20,401 nt of DNA from Candidatus Dadabacteria bacterium (GTDB lineage: Bacteria; Desulfobacterota_D; UBA1144; Nemesobacterales; UBA2774), in NCBI GenBank assembly GCA_004356555.1, contig SMWY01000068.1:1-20401 (forward strand), given 5' to 3'. The position numbers and the translations under genes are program-made. Under the pieces are notes generated by a model. It was not told the origin of the DNA, made no database searches, and saw only the letters and a list, made by a program, of their open reading frames with translations. Below, piece after piece: positions 1 to 6,006 of the stretch (its first letter is position 1; the number at the start of each line of letters is the position of its first letter).

Positions 1-227
1 CCAATAGGAGTAGTGCAGGGGCCTTTTAAGGCGACTTTGTGCTCTTTGATTGCCTCTATTGTACTATCGGGAAGAACATCAAGTCCTTCTTCGAGAGCCG
101 AAAGACCAGCTTTGCGCTCTATCCAGTCTATTTCAGCACCTGAGGCGGTTACAACTTTTTTAACAGCGATTGAAATATTGGGACCAATTCCATCACCTGG
201 TATAAGTACGACTTTGCGTTTGCTCAT
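1..227 (-). CDS. icd: Isocitrate dehydrogenase (NAD/NADP family), N-terminal part only
   Basis: This is the first 75 codons of a decarboxylating dehydrogenase; the gene runs off the left edge, so the 3' part is missing. The N-terminus starts MSKRKVVLIPGDGIGP, the nucleotide-binding start of the isocitrate/isopropylmalate dehydrogenase family. Near the edge it reads ALKGPCTTPIG, the form seen in isocitrate dehydrogenases; isopropylmalate dehydrogenases usually have a GAVGGP-like stretch there. The expected reaction is oxidative decarboxylation of isocitrate to 2-oxoglutarate in the TCA cycle, in the cytoplasm. The ATG at 227 is the first in-frame start after an upstream in-frame stop, and it places the family motif at the usual distance. 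No good ribosome-binding site precedes it; a strong one lies further upstream, in front of a short open frame (247-276). Cofactor preference cannot be judged from this part. Confidence 0.85.
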   Translation of the reverse strand, partial: MSKRKVVLIPGDGIGPNISIAVKKVVTASGAEIDWIERKAGLSALEEGLDVLPDSTIEAIKEHKVALKGPCTTPI

Positions 228-246
228 ACGGGATATTCAACCCAGA

Positions 247-276
247 TCAAATCCATTTATCAAATAGTAATGACAT
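247..276 (-). CDS. Possible nine-codon leader peptide upstream of icd
   Basis: A short open frame (MSLLFDKWI, then TGA) begins at ATG 276. It is preceded by AGGAGA at 281-286 with ideal spacing. It ends 19 bases before the icd start and is in a different frame. It has the best ribosome-binding site in this gap, while the icd start itself has none. It could couple translation to icd by re-initiation, or it could be chance. The rest of the 228-352 gap shows nothing else clear. Confidence 0.3.
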   Translation of the reverse strand: MSLLFDKWI

Positions 277-352
277 ATATTCTCCTGAGATCAGTAATTA
301 CAGGTTTCTAAGGGTTGAGAAGGATGCATGTGTTTTAACTAACACCAAAATA

Positions 353-676
353 TCATTGATTATTTTGATCGCTATCTTTCAAATCTTTATTCTCAACATC
401 TTCATTTTGAAAAACATCAAATGCTCTTTTATTAATACCCTTTACGGCTTCTTCTTTTTTCTTATCTTCGGTAATCGTTTCCACTTCGATTGAAATTTGT
501 TCATTCACTTCCCAGCCGAGGTCTGTGAATTTAAGCTTTGCCCTTTCTGATATTTCACCAACTATCCAGAACTCTCTTCCCTCGGCTTGAACATCTTTAA
601 AGACTTCATCATGAAACCTTGCAGCCTCTGCCACCTTCTCTGACCAACATAGATAGTCGACGGGGATAATCGTCAC
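353..676 (-). CDS. C-terminal fragment of the interrupted lipoprotein
   Basis: The frame is open from about 694, and the nominal GTG start at 676 lies inside the sequence V-D-N-K-I-V-T-I-I-P-V-D-Y-L. There is no ribosome-binding site. It supplies the last roughly 110 residues of the joined protein and ends in a charged Asp/Glu/Lys/Asn-rich tail, typical of a disordered C-terminus. The absence of stops over the whole piece and its sensible composition argue that the reading frame was lost recently or is only lost in this assembly. Confidence 0.55.
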   Translation of the reverse strand: MTIIPVDYLCWSEKVAEAARFHDEVFKDVQAEGREFWIVGEISERAKLKFTDLGWEVNEQISIEVETITEDKKKEEAVKGINKRAFDVFQNEDVENKDLKDSDQNNQ

Positions 677-686
677 AATTTTGTTA

Positions 687-1406
687 TCAACAAGTTAGAC
701 CAGATGTAATATCCCCATGGTTTATCATCTCTTTTAAAGGGGTCTGGTTATTATTAAACCACACGAGAAGGAGTACTATATTCATGAAGAACTTCGATTC
801 AGAGATAGACGAAGCAACTACGGCGTCTTCAATGATTTCCTCACGGTTAGCTACGTCCGGAAGCTCCAACAATGAAAAAACAATAGTTGTCTGAAAAGAC
901 GGGCTGTAGTACGGAGAATCTAAAAATCTCTCAACAAGCTTTTCATCAATACCCATCTCCAGTAAATTCTTCTTATTAAAATCTCTAAGCTCTTTAGGGT
1001 CTTTATCCCAAACGTAGTGATTAACATCTTTTACATATCCCATACCGGGAACAGAAGGTATATTGGCAAAACCAAGACCTAATCTTCCTATCCTGTCGTA
1101 TTTTGCTACCCTGTTTAGCTCTGCAGCAAGCTCAGGATTTGATGTGTAGGGATCAACGCCAAGCTTTTTTGCTAACCGTCTTTCCCCACCGCTAATACCC
1201 AAATACCAATCTGTAAGATAGGCAACATTTCCTGTAAGATCAGAAAAGGTCTCCCCTCCCTCACCATTCCCATCGCCTGACCCCACAACCACGTCACCCA
1301 CATCGCGTGCAGTTCTCCCTGTAATAATCACCACTTTCTCACCGGAATAGTAAACCTTTTTGAAAAAGGTAACTATACCTCCCGGCACCCCTTTAACAGT
1401 GTTCAC
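687..1406 (-). CDS. Middle fragment of the interrupted lipoprotein
   Basis: The listed start is an internal GTG at 1406, but the frame is open back to about 1448, and the residues before GTG (S-G-L-R-F-N-I-A-T-H-P) continue the fold of the first fragment. No ribosome-binding site precedes the GTG. The piece holds the most recognisable part of the protein, including L-T-D-W-Y-L-G-I-S and G-V-D-P-Y-T-S-N-P. It ends at TGA 687-689, just after the second shift point. It is probably not an independent gene. Confidence 0.55.
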   Translation of the reverse strand: MNTVKGVPGGIVTFFKKVYYSGEKVVIITGRTARDVGDVVVGSGDGNGEGGETFSDLTGNVAYLTDWYLGISGGERRLAKKLGVDPYTSNPELAAELNRVAKYDRIGRLGLGFANIPSVPGMGYVKDVNHYVWDKDPKELRDFNKKNLLEMGIDEKLVERFLDSPYYSPSFQTTIVFSLLELPDVANREEIIEDAVVASSISESKFFMNIVLLLVWFNNNQTPLKEMINHGDITSGLTC

Positions 1407-1422
1407 AGGATGTGTAGCTATA

Positions 1423-1917
1423 TTAAATCGCAGACCTGAAGGGATTAATCACGCTGTCGGCAGCTCCAACAGCTAGAGCCTGACCACCCGATATATTTTG
1501 TAACTTGGCAGTCGCGTTTATTTCATTGACCCGAATTTCCAACATATTGGTATTACGGACATCGTACTCAGCGAAATCAGATTTTATAGTGTAGGAGTTC
1601 CATATGCAGTCATTTGTAACTTCCTCGACAACTTCATGATATACACCTTTAAGAATTTCAGGTTCTAGTAATTCACTGGCTTTAAAAACGGGATACGGCT
1701 CATAGTCTCCCAAGACTGGGGATTCTTCCGCTCCTTTTTCAACATCGGAAATATTTTCCCCCTGAGGAGTCTCATCTGTACTTTTATCTGATGACTGGGC
1801 GGACTGAGCATCTACATCCTGGGAGCCTTGTTTCGAAGCGCAGGAGATTACTACAAAAAGAGCAATCAACAGCATTGCAGAAACCACCATTTCAGATTTA
1901 AGCTGGAACGATTTCAT
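1423..1917 (-). CDS. N-terminal fragment of the interrupted lipoprotein
   Basis: This 164-residue frame carries the signal peptide, lipobox Cys26 and acidic low-complexity linker. It then enters the globular domain and stops at TAA 1423-1425, six codons after the CCC run where the frame is lost. Read as it stands it would give a lipid-anchored, truncated protein ending in the odd tail FRSAI. It is the only one of the three pieces with a proper start, so it is the only part likely to be made if the shift is real. Confidence 0.6.
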   Translation of the reverse strand: MKSFQLKSEMVVSAMLLIALFVVISCASKQGSQDVDAQSAQSSDKSTDETPQGENISDVEKGAEESPVLGDYEPYPVFKASELLEPEILKGVYHEVVEEVTNDCIWNSYTIKSDFAEYDVRNTNMLEIRVNEINATAKLQNISGGQALAVGAADSVINPFRSAI

Positions 1918-2069
1918 ATATATACCCCCAAATATTCGGAATAATTATTATCAGAATAGTATAACTTCTATGGAGTAGTCAAGAATGAAGAGAAGTATCT
2001 TAGCTTAACTATTTCCTCATAATTGGTTAATTTTACTCTGATAAAAATATATCTTTCTTATTGCAAAAA

Positions 2070-2678
2070 ATGATATCTCAAAGATTAAATAACTTTTCAA
2101 GCGCAATTAATCTAACCTTCGCGATCACTGTGCTGATGATAATCACAAGCATTGTGCTTCCGCTTGTATTCCGAGAAGAAATCATTAGTTTCGGCCAAAC
2201 GTTACTATTGAGTTACGGGCAGGAGAGAATAGATTTCATCCTCTATTTAATAACAACGGTCAGCAGTACTCCGCTTGCATTGCCGGTCTGGATCTACGCT
2301 GTTTTGGGATCAATGCTGGGCTATGAACCCCTCAGGTTAATACTGGTAATGGGGTTAGGTTCGGTAACAGGCTCAACAATCACATATTTTATCGCCAGAT
2401 ATTTTGGTAAATCTAAATTTATTAGAAGAAACTTCCCGAACATTGAAAATCACCCATGGACCAAAGGACGTTCAATCTGGGTTGTAAGTCTGATCTTATT
2501 TGCTGGAGCGGCATCACCAATACCGTTTGATTTTTTGTATGCCGCATGCGGGATGAAACGATTCTCGATATTCTTATTTGCTCCCATACTTTTTATAGCT
2601 TTTTCAATTAAATTCACCTATTTGTTTTATGGATACGATTTGATCCAATCCTATTCATTACTAAATTTCAATTTATAA
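2070..2678 (+). CDS. VTT-domain (DedA/SNARE-associated-like) inner-membrane protein
   Basis: This is a 202-residue integral membrane protein with about five hydrophobic segments. The middle (roughly residues 85-165) has the VTT-domain pattern: a G-S-V-T-G-S-x-x-T-Y-F-I-A-R-Y-F-G helix followed by a re-entrant stretch with A-A-S-P-I-P-F-D. Proteins of this superfamily act as lipid scramblases or flippases for carriers such as undecaprenyl phosphate or phosphatidylethanolamine; the substrate here is unknown. I chose ATG 2070; an in-frame TTG nine bases earlier is possible. Neither has a visible ribosome-binding site. The gene stands alone on this strand and converges on the channel gene, overlapping its end by 6 bases. 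The 1918-2060 gap is very AT-rich, with no promoter I would defend. Confidence 0.75.
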   Translation: MISQRLNNFSSAINLTFAITVLMIITSIVLPLVFREEIISFGQTLLLSYGQERIDFILYLITTVSSTPLALPVWIYAVLGSMLGYEPLRLILVMGLGSVTGSTITYFIARYFGKSKFIRRNFPNIENHPWTKGRSIWVVSLILFAGAASPIPFDFLYAACGMKRFSIFLFAPILFIAFSIKFTYLFYGYDLIQSYSLLNFNL

Positions 2679-3362
2679 ATTAGATTTCTTTATAATTGCT
2701 TTTGCAGTGTATATAGCAACCAAGCGCGCTACTAAAAATGCAATAAATAGCTGCCCTACAATTGCTTCAAGTACGGATACGATTCTTCCCTCGGGAGTAA
2801 GCGAGGTTATATCGCCATAACCTAATGTAGTCAGAGTTGTATAACTGTAATATATTATTTCGTTTGAAGTCAGATGATCAACAACATCAGAATTGTTAGC
2901 AACAAAGACGATTCCGGGGGATACATATTCTAGGAAGCCATATATGGAAGCCCATAGGAGGCCTAAAAGTAAGTACACACAAACTGCTCCATATAAGGTG
3001 TCGGCAGATACTTCCTCTGAGCGCAGAATGTGGTCTGTAATTGTTCCCGTTATAAATAGAAAGAATAAAACGCTTGTGAAAATAGTCTCCGAGGACTGTG
3101 TAAATATCCATTCTGAGAAGAACCAAGGCAGTCCCAATATTATTAATATAAGTACATTTCTTTTATTTCGACCTGCAGCATATACTCCCAAAATAAAAAC
3201 AATAGTGCTAGCTGTATTGATTATGAGGTACCCGTATTTGGTTCCTTCCAAAACCGCCGAAAGGATTAGCAAGATAATAATGGACGCCATAAAGTTGAAC
3301 ATTTTGTATTTCGTTGAGCCTAGAACTAGCCTTAAGAAACCGGGTTTATCCGTCTTAATCAT
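2673..3362 (-). CDS. Potassium-channel-like membrane protein (ion-channel pore family)
   Basis: This 229-residue protein has four hydrophobic segments in the first 110 residues, a fifth at about 122-143, a pore helix, and a last helix at about 196-218. The pore carries T-T-L-G-Y-G-D at residues 178-184, the signature K+ selectivity filter (Pfam Ion_trans_2 type). The six-segment plan resembles voltage-gated channels, but there is no arginine-rich S4 segment. No cytoplasmic RCK or nucleotide-binding domain follows, so gating is unclear. It should sit in the inner membrane and pass K+. ATG 3362 is preceded by GGAGG (3371-3375) at good spacing, and a plausible promoter lies just upstream. Its stop and that of the VTT gene sit in the palindrome TTATAA (2673-2678). 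Confidence 0.85.
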   Translation of the reverse strand: MIKTDKPGFLRLVLGSTKYKMFNFMASIIILLILSAVLEGTKYGYLIINTASTIVFILGVYAAGRNKRNVLILIILGLPWFFSEWIFTQSSETIFTSVLFFLFITGTITDHILRSEEVSADTLYGAVCVYLLLGLLWASIYGFLEYVSPGIVFVANNSDVVDHLTSNEIIYYSYTTLTTLGYGDITSLTPEGRIVSVLEAIVGQLFIAFLVARLVAIYTAKAIIKKSNL

Positions 3363-3397
3363 AATTCAGCCCTCCATTGCAATTTTTCACCTGTTAG

Positions 3398-3426
3398 ATT
3401 ATCGAATAATTGGACTAATAAGTAAA
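3398..3426 (-). promoter_or_regulatory. Likely sigma70-type promoter of the potassium-channel gene
   Basis: On the minus strand, TTTACT (3426-3421) and GATAAT (3403-3398) are separated by 17 bases, matching the -35 and -10 consensus at 4 of 6 and 5 of 6 positions. The predicted transcript starts near 3391 and has a leader of about 30 bases containing the GGAGG site. Confidence 0.45.
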
Positions 3427-3531
3427 ACTTCTTGAACAGAAAGAACGGTTAATCAATTTAAAAAGATATTATAACAACCAAAACAATACCTATTAAAATT
3501 GTCCGGATTTTCTCCGCTAATCTCCATTATA

Positions 3532-3540
3532 TGTTATAAT
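3532..3540 (+). promoter_or_regulatory. Extended -10 promoter for the peptide/IPT unit
   Basis: The sequence TGTTATAAT is a perfect extended -10 element (TGn plus TATAAT). There is no good -35 box at 16-18 bases upstream, which is typical of extended -10 promoters. Transcription would start near 3547, giving a leader of about 160 bases before the small open frame at 3707. In the gap 3363-3706, the left part holds the divergent channel promoter and the right part this promoter and leader. Confidence 0.55.
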
Positions 3541-3546
3541 TTGTAC

Positions 3547-3706
3547 ACAGGAAGATAGGTGAGAGAGGTTGTAGGGGAGTGGGTTGGTTATCTTCTAACA
3601 GAACATGGTTTATTGATAATACTCAGTAGCGTCCCTCCACAGTCCTTTGATATCCGTATAATCAACTCTCTACGCCTCCTTACAAATTATAGGAGGGGAT
3701 TAAAAG
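3547..3706 (+). promoter_or_regulatory. Structured 5' leader with a hairpin over the ribosome-binding site
   Basis: The leader contains paired elements. CCTCCT (3675-3680) is complementary to AGGAGG (3691-3696), with a 10-base loop, so it can hide the ribosome-binding site of the small gene at 3707. GAAGATA (3551-3557) pairs with TATCTTC (3589-3595). AGAGAG-G-TTG (3562-3571) can pair with CAACTCTCT (3663-3671) with one bulged G. The last two are interlocked, giving a pseudoknot or alternative folds. I do not recognise a known riboswitch class. Control of translation by folding is an inference. Confidence 0.4.
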
Positions 3707-3880
3707 ATGAGTGGTTATAACCTAAGACTCTTAGTTTGTAGCTTTTCGATTCCATTATTATTAACCATATTGCTTTCTACCTCAGCGCTAGGAAAGCAGC
3801 ATGTTTCAACCACAACTACAACCGACTGGGGTCTGAGAACCACAACCATAAATACCCGTCTAAGAAGTGGAAGAAATTAG
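3707..3880 (+). CDS. Small secreted Thr-rich peptide (57 residues)
   Basis: ATG 3707 follows AGGAGGGG (3691-3698) at good spacing, and the frame stays open to TAG 3878-3880. The first 29 residues form a clear signal peptide: an Arg near the start, a hydrophobic core (residues 8-22) and S-A-L-G at the likely cleavage site. The mature part is about 28 residues, with nine Thr and four Arg and no Cys. Just after cleavage it reads V-S-T-T-T-T-T-D-W-G-L-R-T-T-T. The next gene has I-S-V-T-T-K-T-T-G-G-L-R-T-M-T at the same place, 10 of 18 identical without gaps across the block. It is therefore either a short paralog or a truncated copy. The gap to the next gene is 65 bases, suggesting one transcript. 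Its function is unknown. The strong ribosome-binding site and signal peptide make it likely to be real. Confidence 0.65.
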   Translation: MSGYNLRLLVCSFSIPLLLTILLSTSALGKQHVSTTTTTDWGLRTTTINTRLRSGRN

Positions 3881-3945
3881 TTAAAGGTGATTAAAAAAAG
3901 CCCTTGACACCTTGGGCAGCATACGCAAGTTGGGGTAATTCTACA

Positions 3946-5079
3946 TTGAGAATTGTAAAACAAAATTATATTATTTCTTTCGTTGTCCCTCTCCTTTTCT
4001 CCTTTGTAACCATGGCTTTTATTTCAGAGAGTGTGTTTGCAGAGGGGAAAATTTCGGTTACGACTAAAACCACCGGCGGACTCCGCACTATGACCTTCGA
4101 TACCCCTGAAGGGAAGATCAAGATATACCTTCCCGATGACATGGCGGCGGGGGATACTATTTCCGGAACTGTTGTAGCCGAGCCTTCAGGCACCGATGCG
4201 GAAGAACGACGGGAAAACACAGATGAGCTAAACGGATATGTAGTGGAACTCGAAGTTGAAGATAAAGAGATCGGTGAGACAAGAATTAAAGAAGGAAAAC
4301 TCAAGGCAGTTTCTATCCCTAAGGATTTGGGCCGGGGGACCACCAAGATCATAATTTCTGACTCTAAAGGTGAAAAAGTAATCACTGCTGATATACCAAT
4401 TCAGGATTCACCCCATCCATTGCAATATACAACACCGCCCTCATCACAAGATTTTAAATTGCCCTACATCGGTCAATCCGGAGAGCCCGTAGAGATACAG
4501 GGACCATTTGACGGATCTTTTGACACTACAGTTGTTAAAATAGGGGGAAGGGAAGCAGAGGTTCTGGCTGAGTCACCGAGAAAAGTCATAGTACAAACTC
4601 CGAGCGACATAGCAGGTTCTACTAAGATTGAGGTTCTAGAAAGGGGTGTGCAGTCAGACGGTGAGTTTTACATTGCCGATTTAGCGATTCCGGTTAAAGA
4701 GAAGAGCCTGGACGGAATCTGGAGAACAAAGAGCGGAAAAAGCAGCTGGAGGGCTTCTCAGGACGGACAGACCGTCAGCGCCGATTCAGTTCTAGTATCA
4801 AAAGAAGATCAGATAAGAGGCTATAGACCCAATGTTAATGCTATACGGGGGAGACTTCAAGGAAATCTACTAGTTGGACAGATACAGCAATTTTTTCTTA
4901 TGCCTTTGGAGGAATGCATGGCCATGTGTCCTTCCCAGTGCGAGCAATGGAATGATTTAAAGCTGATCCTGTCAGAAGATGGCAAAACACTTAAAGGGCA
5001 AATTCAGAAAAAGGTTATTAATACCGAAAGTTGTGTAGTTATTGAATTTGGATGGAGGCCCTGGACCATATTAAGGTAA
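3946..5079 (+). CDS. Secreted IPT/TIG-like protein of unknown function
   Basis: I chose TTG 3946, which gives a 32-residue signal peptide (M-R-I-V-K start, hydrophobic core, S-V-F-A cleavage) and follows GGGG at 3932-3935. A TTG at 3904 would add 14 residues with an unusual Trp-rich n-region. The mature protein is about 345 residues. First comes a short Thr-rich block shared with the small peptide upstream. An acidic region with beta-rich character follows (to about 150). Next is a stretch resembling an IPT/TIG immunoglobulin-like domain (about residues 165-240, with G-E-P-V-E-I-Q-G-P-F and V-I-V-Q-T-P). A C-terminal beta-rich domain contains C-x3-C-x3-C and one further Cys near the end. It is probably periplasmic or surface-exposed. 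I cannot name its function. It converges on the lipoprotein gene at 5111, 31 bases away, with no terminator visible between them. Confidence 0.72.
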   Translation: MRIVKQNYIISFVVPLLFSFVTMAFISESVFAEGKISVTTKTTGGLRTMTFDTPEGKIKIYLPDDMAAGDTISGTVVAEPSGTDAEERRENTDELNGYVVELEVEDKEIGETRIKEGKLKAVSIPKDLGRGTTKIIISDSKGEKVITADIPIQDSPHPLQYTTPPSSQDFKLPYIGQSGEPVEIQGPFDGSFDTTVVKIGGREAEVLAESPRKVIVQTPSDIAGSTKIEVLERGVQSDGEFYIADLAIPVKEKSLDGIWRTKSGKSSWRASQDGQTVSADSVLVSKEDQIRGYRPNVNAIRGRLQGNLLVGQIQQFFLMPLEECMAMCPSQCEQWNDLKLILSEDGKTLKGQIQKKVINTESCVVIEFGWRPWTILR

Positions 5080-5110
5080 ATTCAATCCAATAAAAGCAAG
5101 TCCGTAGCTA

Positions 5111-5944
5111 CTATCCGTCAGAAAGGGTACAATTGGATGTACTGACACTGGCATTTCCGCTTACATTAACAGCCATTCTACCACCACTTATAGAACACTG
5201 ATTTTGCGGATTAATATTTACAATTGAATCTCCCGCAGCGTTTATCCCAAATTGGTTTGTAGACTGAATTGTTATAGTGTTATTTACGGGATTTGAGGTC
5301 TGACCTACCTCAACTAATGCATCATCAAGAGCTAAAATTGCATCCCGGTTACTGGATATTAAGATACTTTCATCCGCTTCCAGGACTATAGAGGCAGAAG
5401 TTTGAGCCCTCACCCCTTCTCTGCAGTTGGTTATGCTGATGCTCTTTACCCTGTAGGTTATGAGACTATTTCCGCTAGCAAATATACAGTTCCCGCCATT
5501 TGCATCTAAGTTGAATTCCGCAAGGCTTTCGATAAGCTCTATGACTCTATCTCCGGAAATAGATATAGGATCCTGAAAGACTTGCCACCTATTAATTATT
5601 ATAAGTGTGGGGTTTTGCTGTAAGGTAATGTCCAAATTTGTTACACTTTGATCAATGACTGTAATATTAGGTCTTTCCGCATTGAATGAACCTGATTCAA
5701 ACCTTAAGGAAACTACTCCGGTCGATGAATTAAAACGTATACCAAAATTACCCTGAGGACTTACAGTAGTTCTACCTAGTCTGGTGTTGCCTTGTAAAAC
5801 AGTAACGGTAATTTCGCCAAACTGAGAGAAGTTAAGCACTACACCTTCAAGTAATATATTCCCACCAGTGCCACCACCATCACAACTGGGAAGAACAAAT
5901 GATAGAGACAAGATAAAAAATCCAAGAATTATACTTTTGTGCAT
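5111..5944 (-). CDS. Lipoprotein with a probable beta-helix-like C-terminal region
   Basis: This is a 277-residue lipoprotein with signal peptide and lipobox L-P-S-C (Cys21), followed by Asp and a Gly-rich linker. Asp at +2 is the inner-membrane retention signal in enterobacteria; whether that rule holds here is unknown. Residues about 30-115 look like a carboxypeptidase-regulatory or Ig-like beta sandwich (V-T-V-L-Q-G, V-S-P-Q-G-N-F). Residues about 150-275 contain repeated short beta strands with Asn turns, resembling a right-handed parallel beta-helix. I chose ATG 5944 because AGAGG (5954-5958) lies at ideal spacing; a TTG at 5965 is in frame but puts that site inside the gene. No enzyme motif is visible. 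The family is not recognised. Confidence 0.75.
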   Translation of the reverse strand: MHKSIILGFFILSLSFVLPSCDGGGTGGNILLEGVVLNFSQFGEITVTVLQGNTRLGRTTVSPQGNFGIRFNSSTGVVSLRFESGSFNAERPNITVIDQSVTNLDITLQQNPTLIIINRWQVFQDPISISGDRVIELIESLAEFNLDANGGNCIFASGNSLITYRVKSISITNCREGVRAQTSASIVLEADESILISSNRDAILALDDALVEVGQTSNPVNNTITIQSTNQFGINAAGDSIVNINPQNQCSISGGRMAVNVSGNASVSTSNCTLSDG

Positions 5945-6000
5945 GATTTTAATCCTCTTATGCAAATGTTTTATTTTAGGACATATACCTACCTGAAAAC

Positions 6001-6006
6001 ATTATA
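6001..6006 (-). promoter_or_regulatory. Candidate -10 box for the lipoprotein gene at 5111
   Basis: A perfect TATAAT lies on the minus strand, overlapping the stop codon of the ligand-gated channel gene. It would start transcription near 5994, 50 bases before the lipoprotein ATG. No good -35 box is present at 16-18 bases, so this is tentative. The two genes may instead be co-transcribed. Confidence 0.3.

Larger units (their letters stand above)
353..1917 (-). pseudogene. Conserved lipoprotein of about 520 residues, interrupted by two single-base frameshifts
   Basis: Three consecutive minus-strand frames join into one protein if one base is removed at each of two places. The first is the CCC run at 1441-1443, where reading resumes as V-I-N-P-S-G-L-R-F-N-I. 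The second is at about 690-696, in a TT pair, where reading resumes as G-L-T-V-D-N-K-I-V. The joined protein has a lipoprotein signal peptide (V-I-S-C, Cys26), an acidic Ser/Gln/Glu-rich linker to about residue 70, then a long globular region with a G-V-D-P-Y-T-S-N-P motif. From memory it resembles a conserved hypothetical proteobacterial family of unknown function. Neither downstream piece has its own ribosome-binding site, and each starts inside the fold. The breaks may be true mutations, base-calling errors at homopolymers, or recoding. ATG 1917 is preceded by a weak GGGGG. Confidence 0.72.

Noticed and set aside
13..267. Plus-strand open frame opposite the icd start
   Set aside because: Its antisense is a clear isocitrate dehydrogenase N-terminus; the plus-strand protein is Ser/Pro-rich nonsense with no ribosome-binding site.
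2893..3435. 180-codon plus-strand frame opposite the K+ channel gene
   Set aside because: It is antisense to a gene with a perfect T-T-L-G-Y-G-D filter and has no recognisable fold.
3904..3909. TTGACA resembling a -35 box inside the start of the IPT/TIG gene
   Set aside because: No -10 box is found at 15-19 bases; the hexamer is better explained by chance near a possible TTG start.
3892..3920. Terminator-like GCCC/GGGC hairpin with a T-run on the minus strand
   Set aside because: The stem is only 4 bp, and no nearby minus-strand gene ends here.
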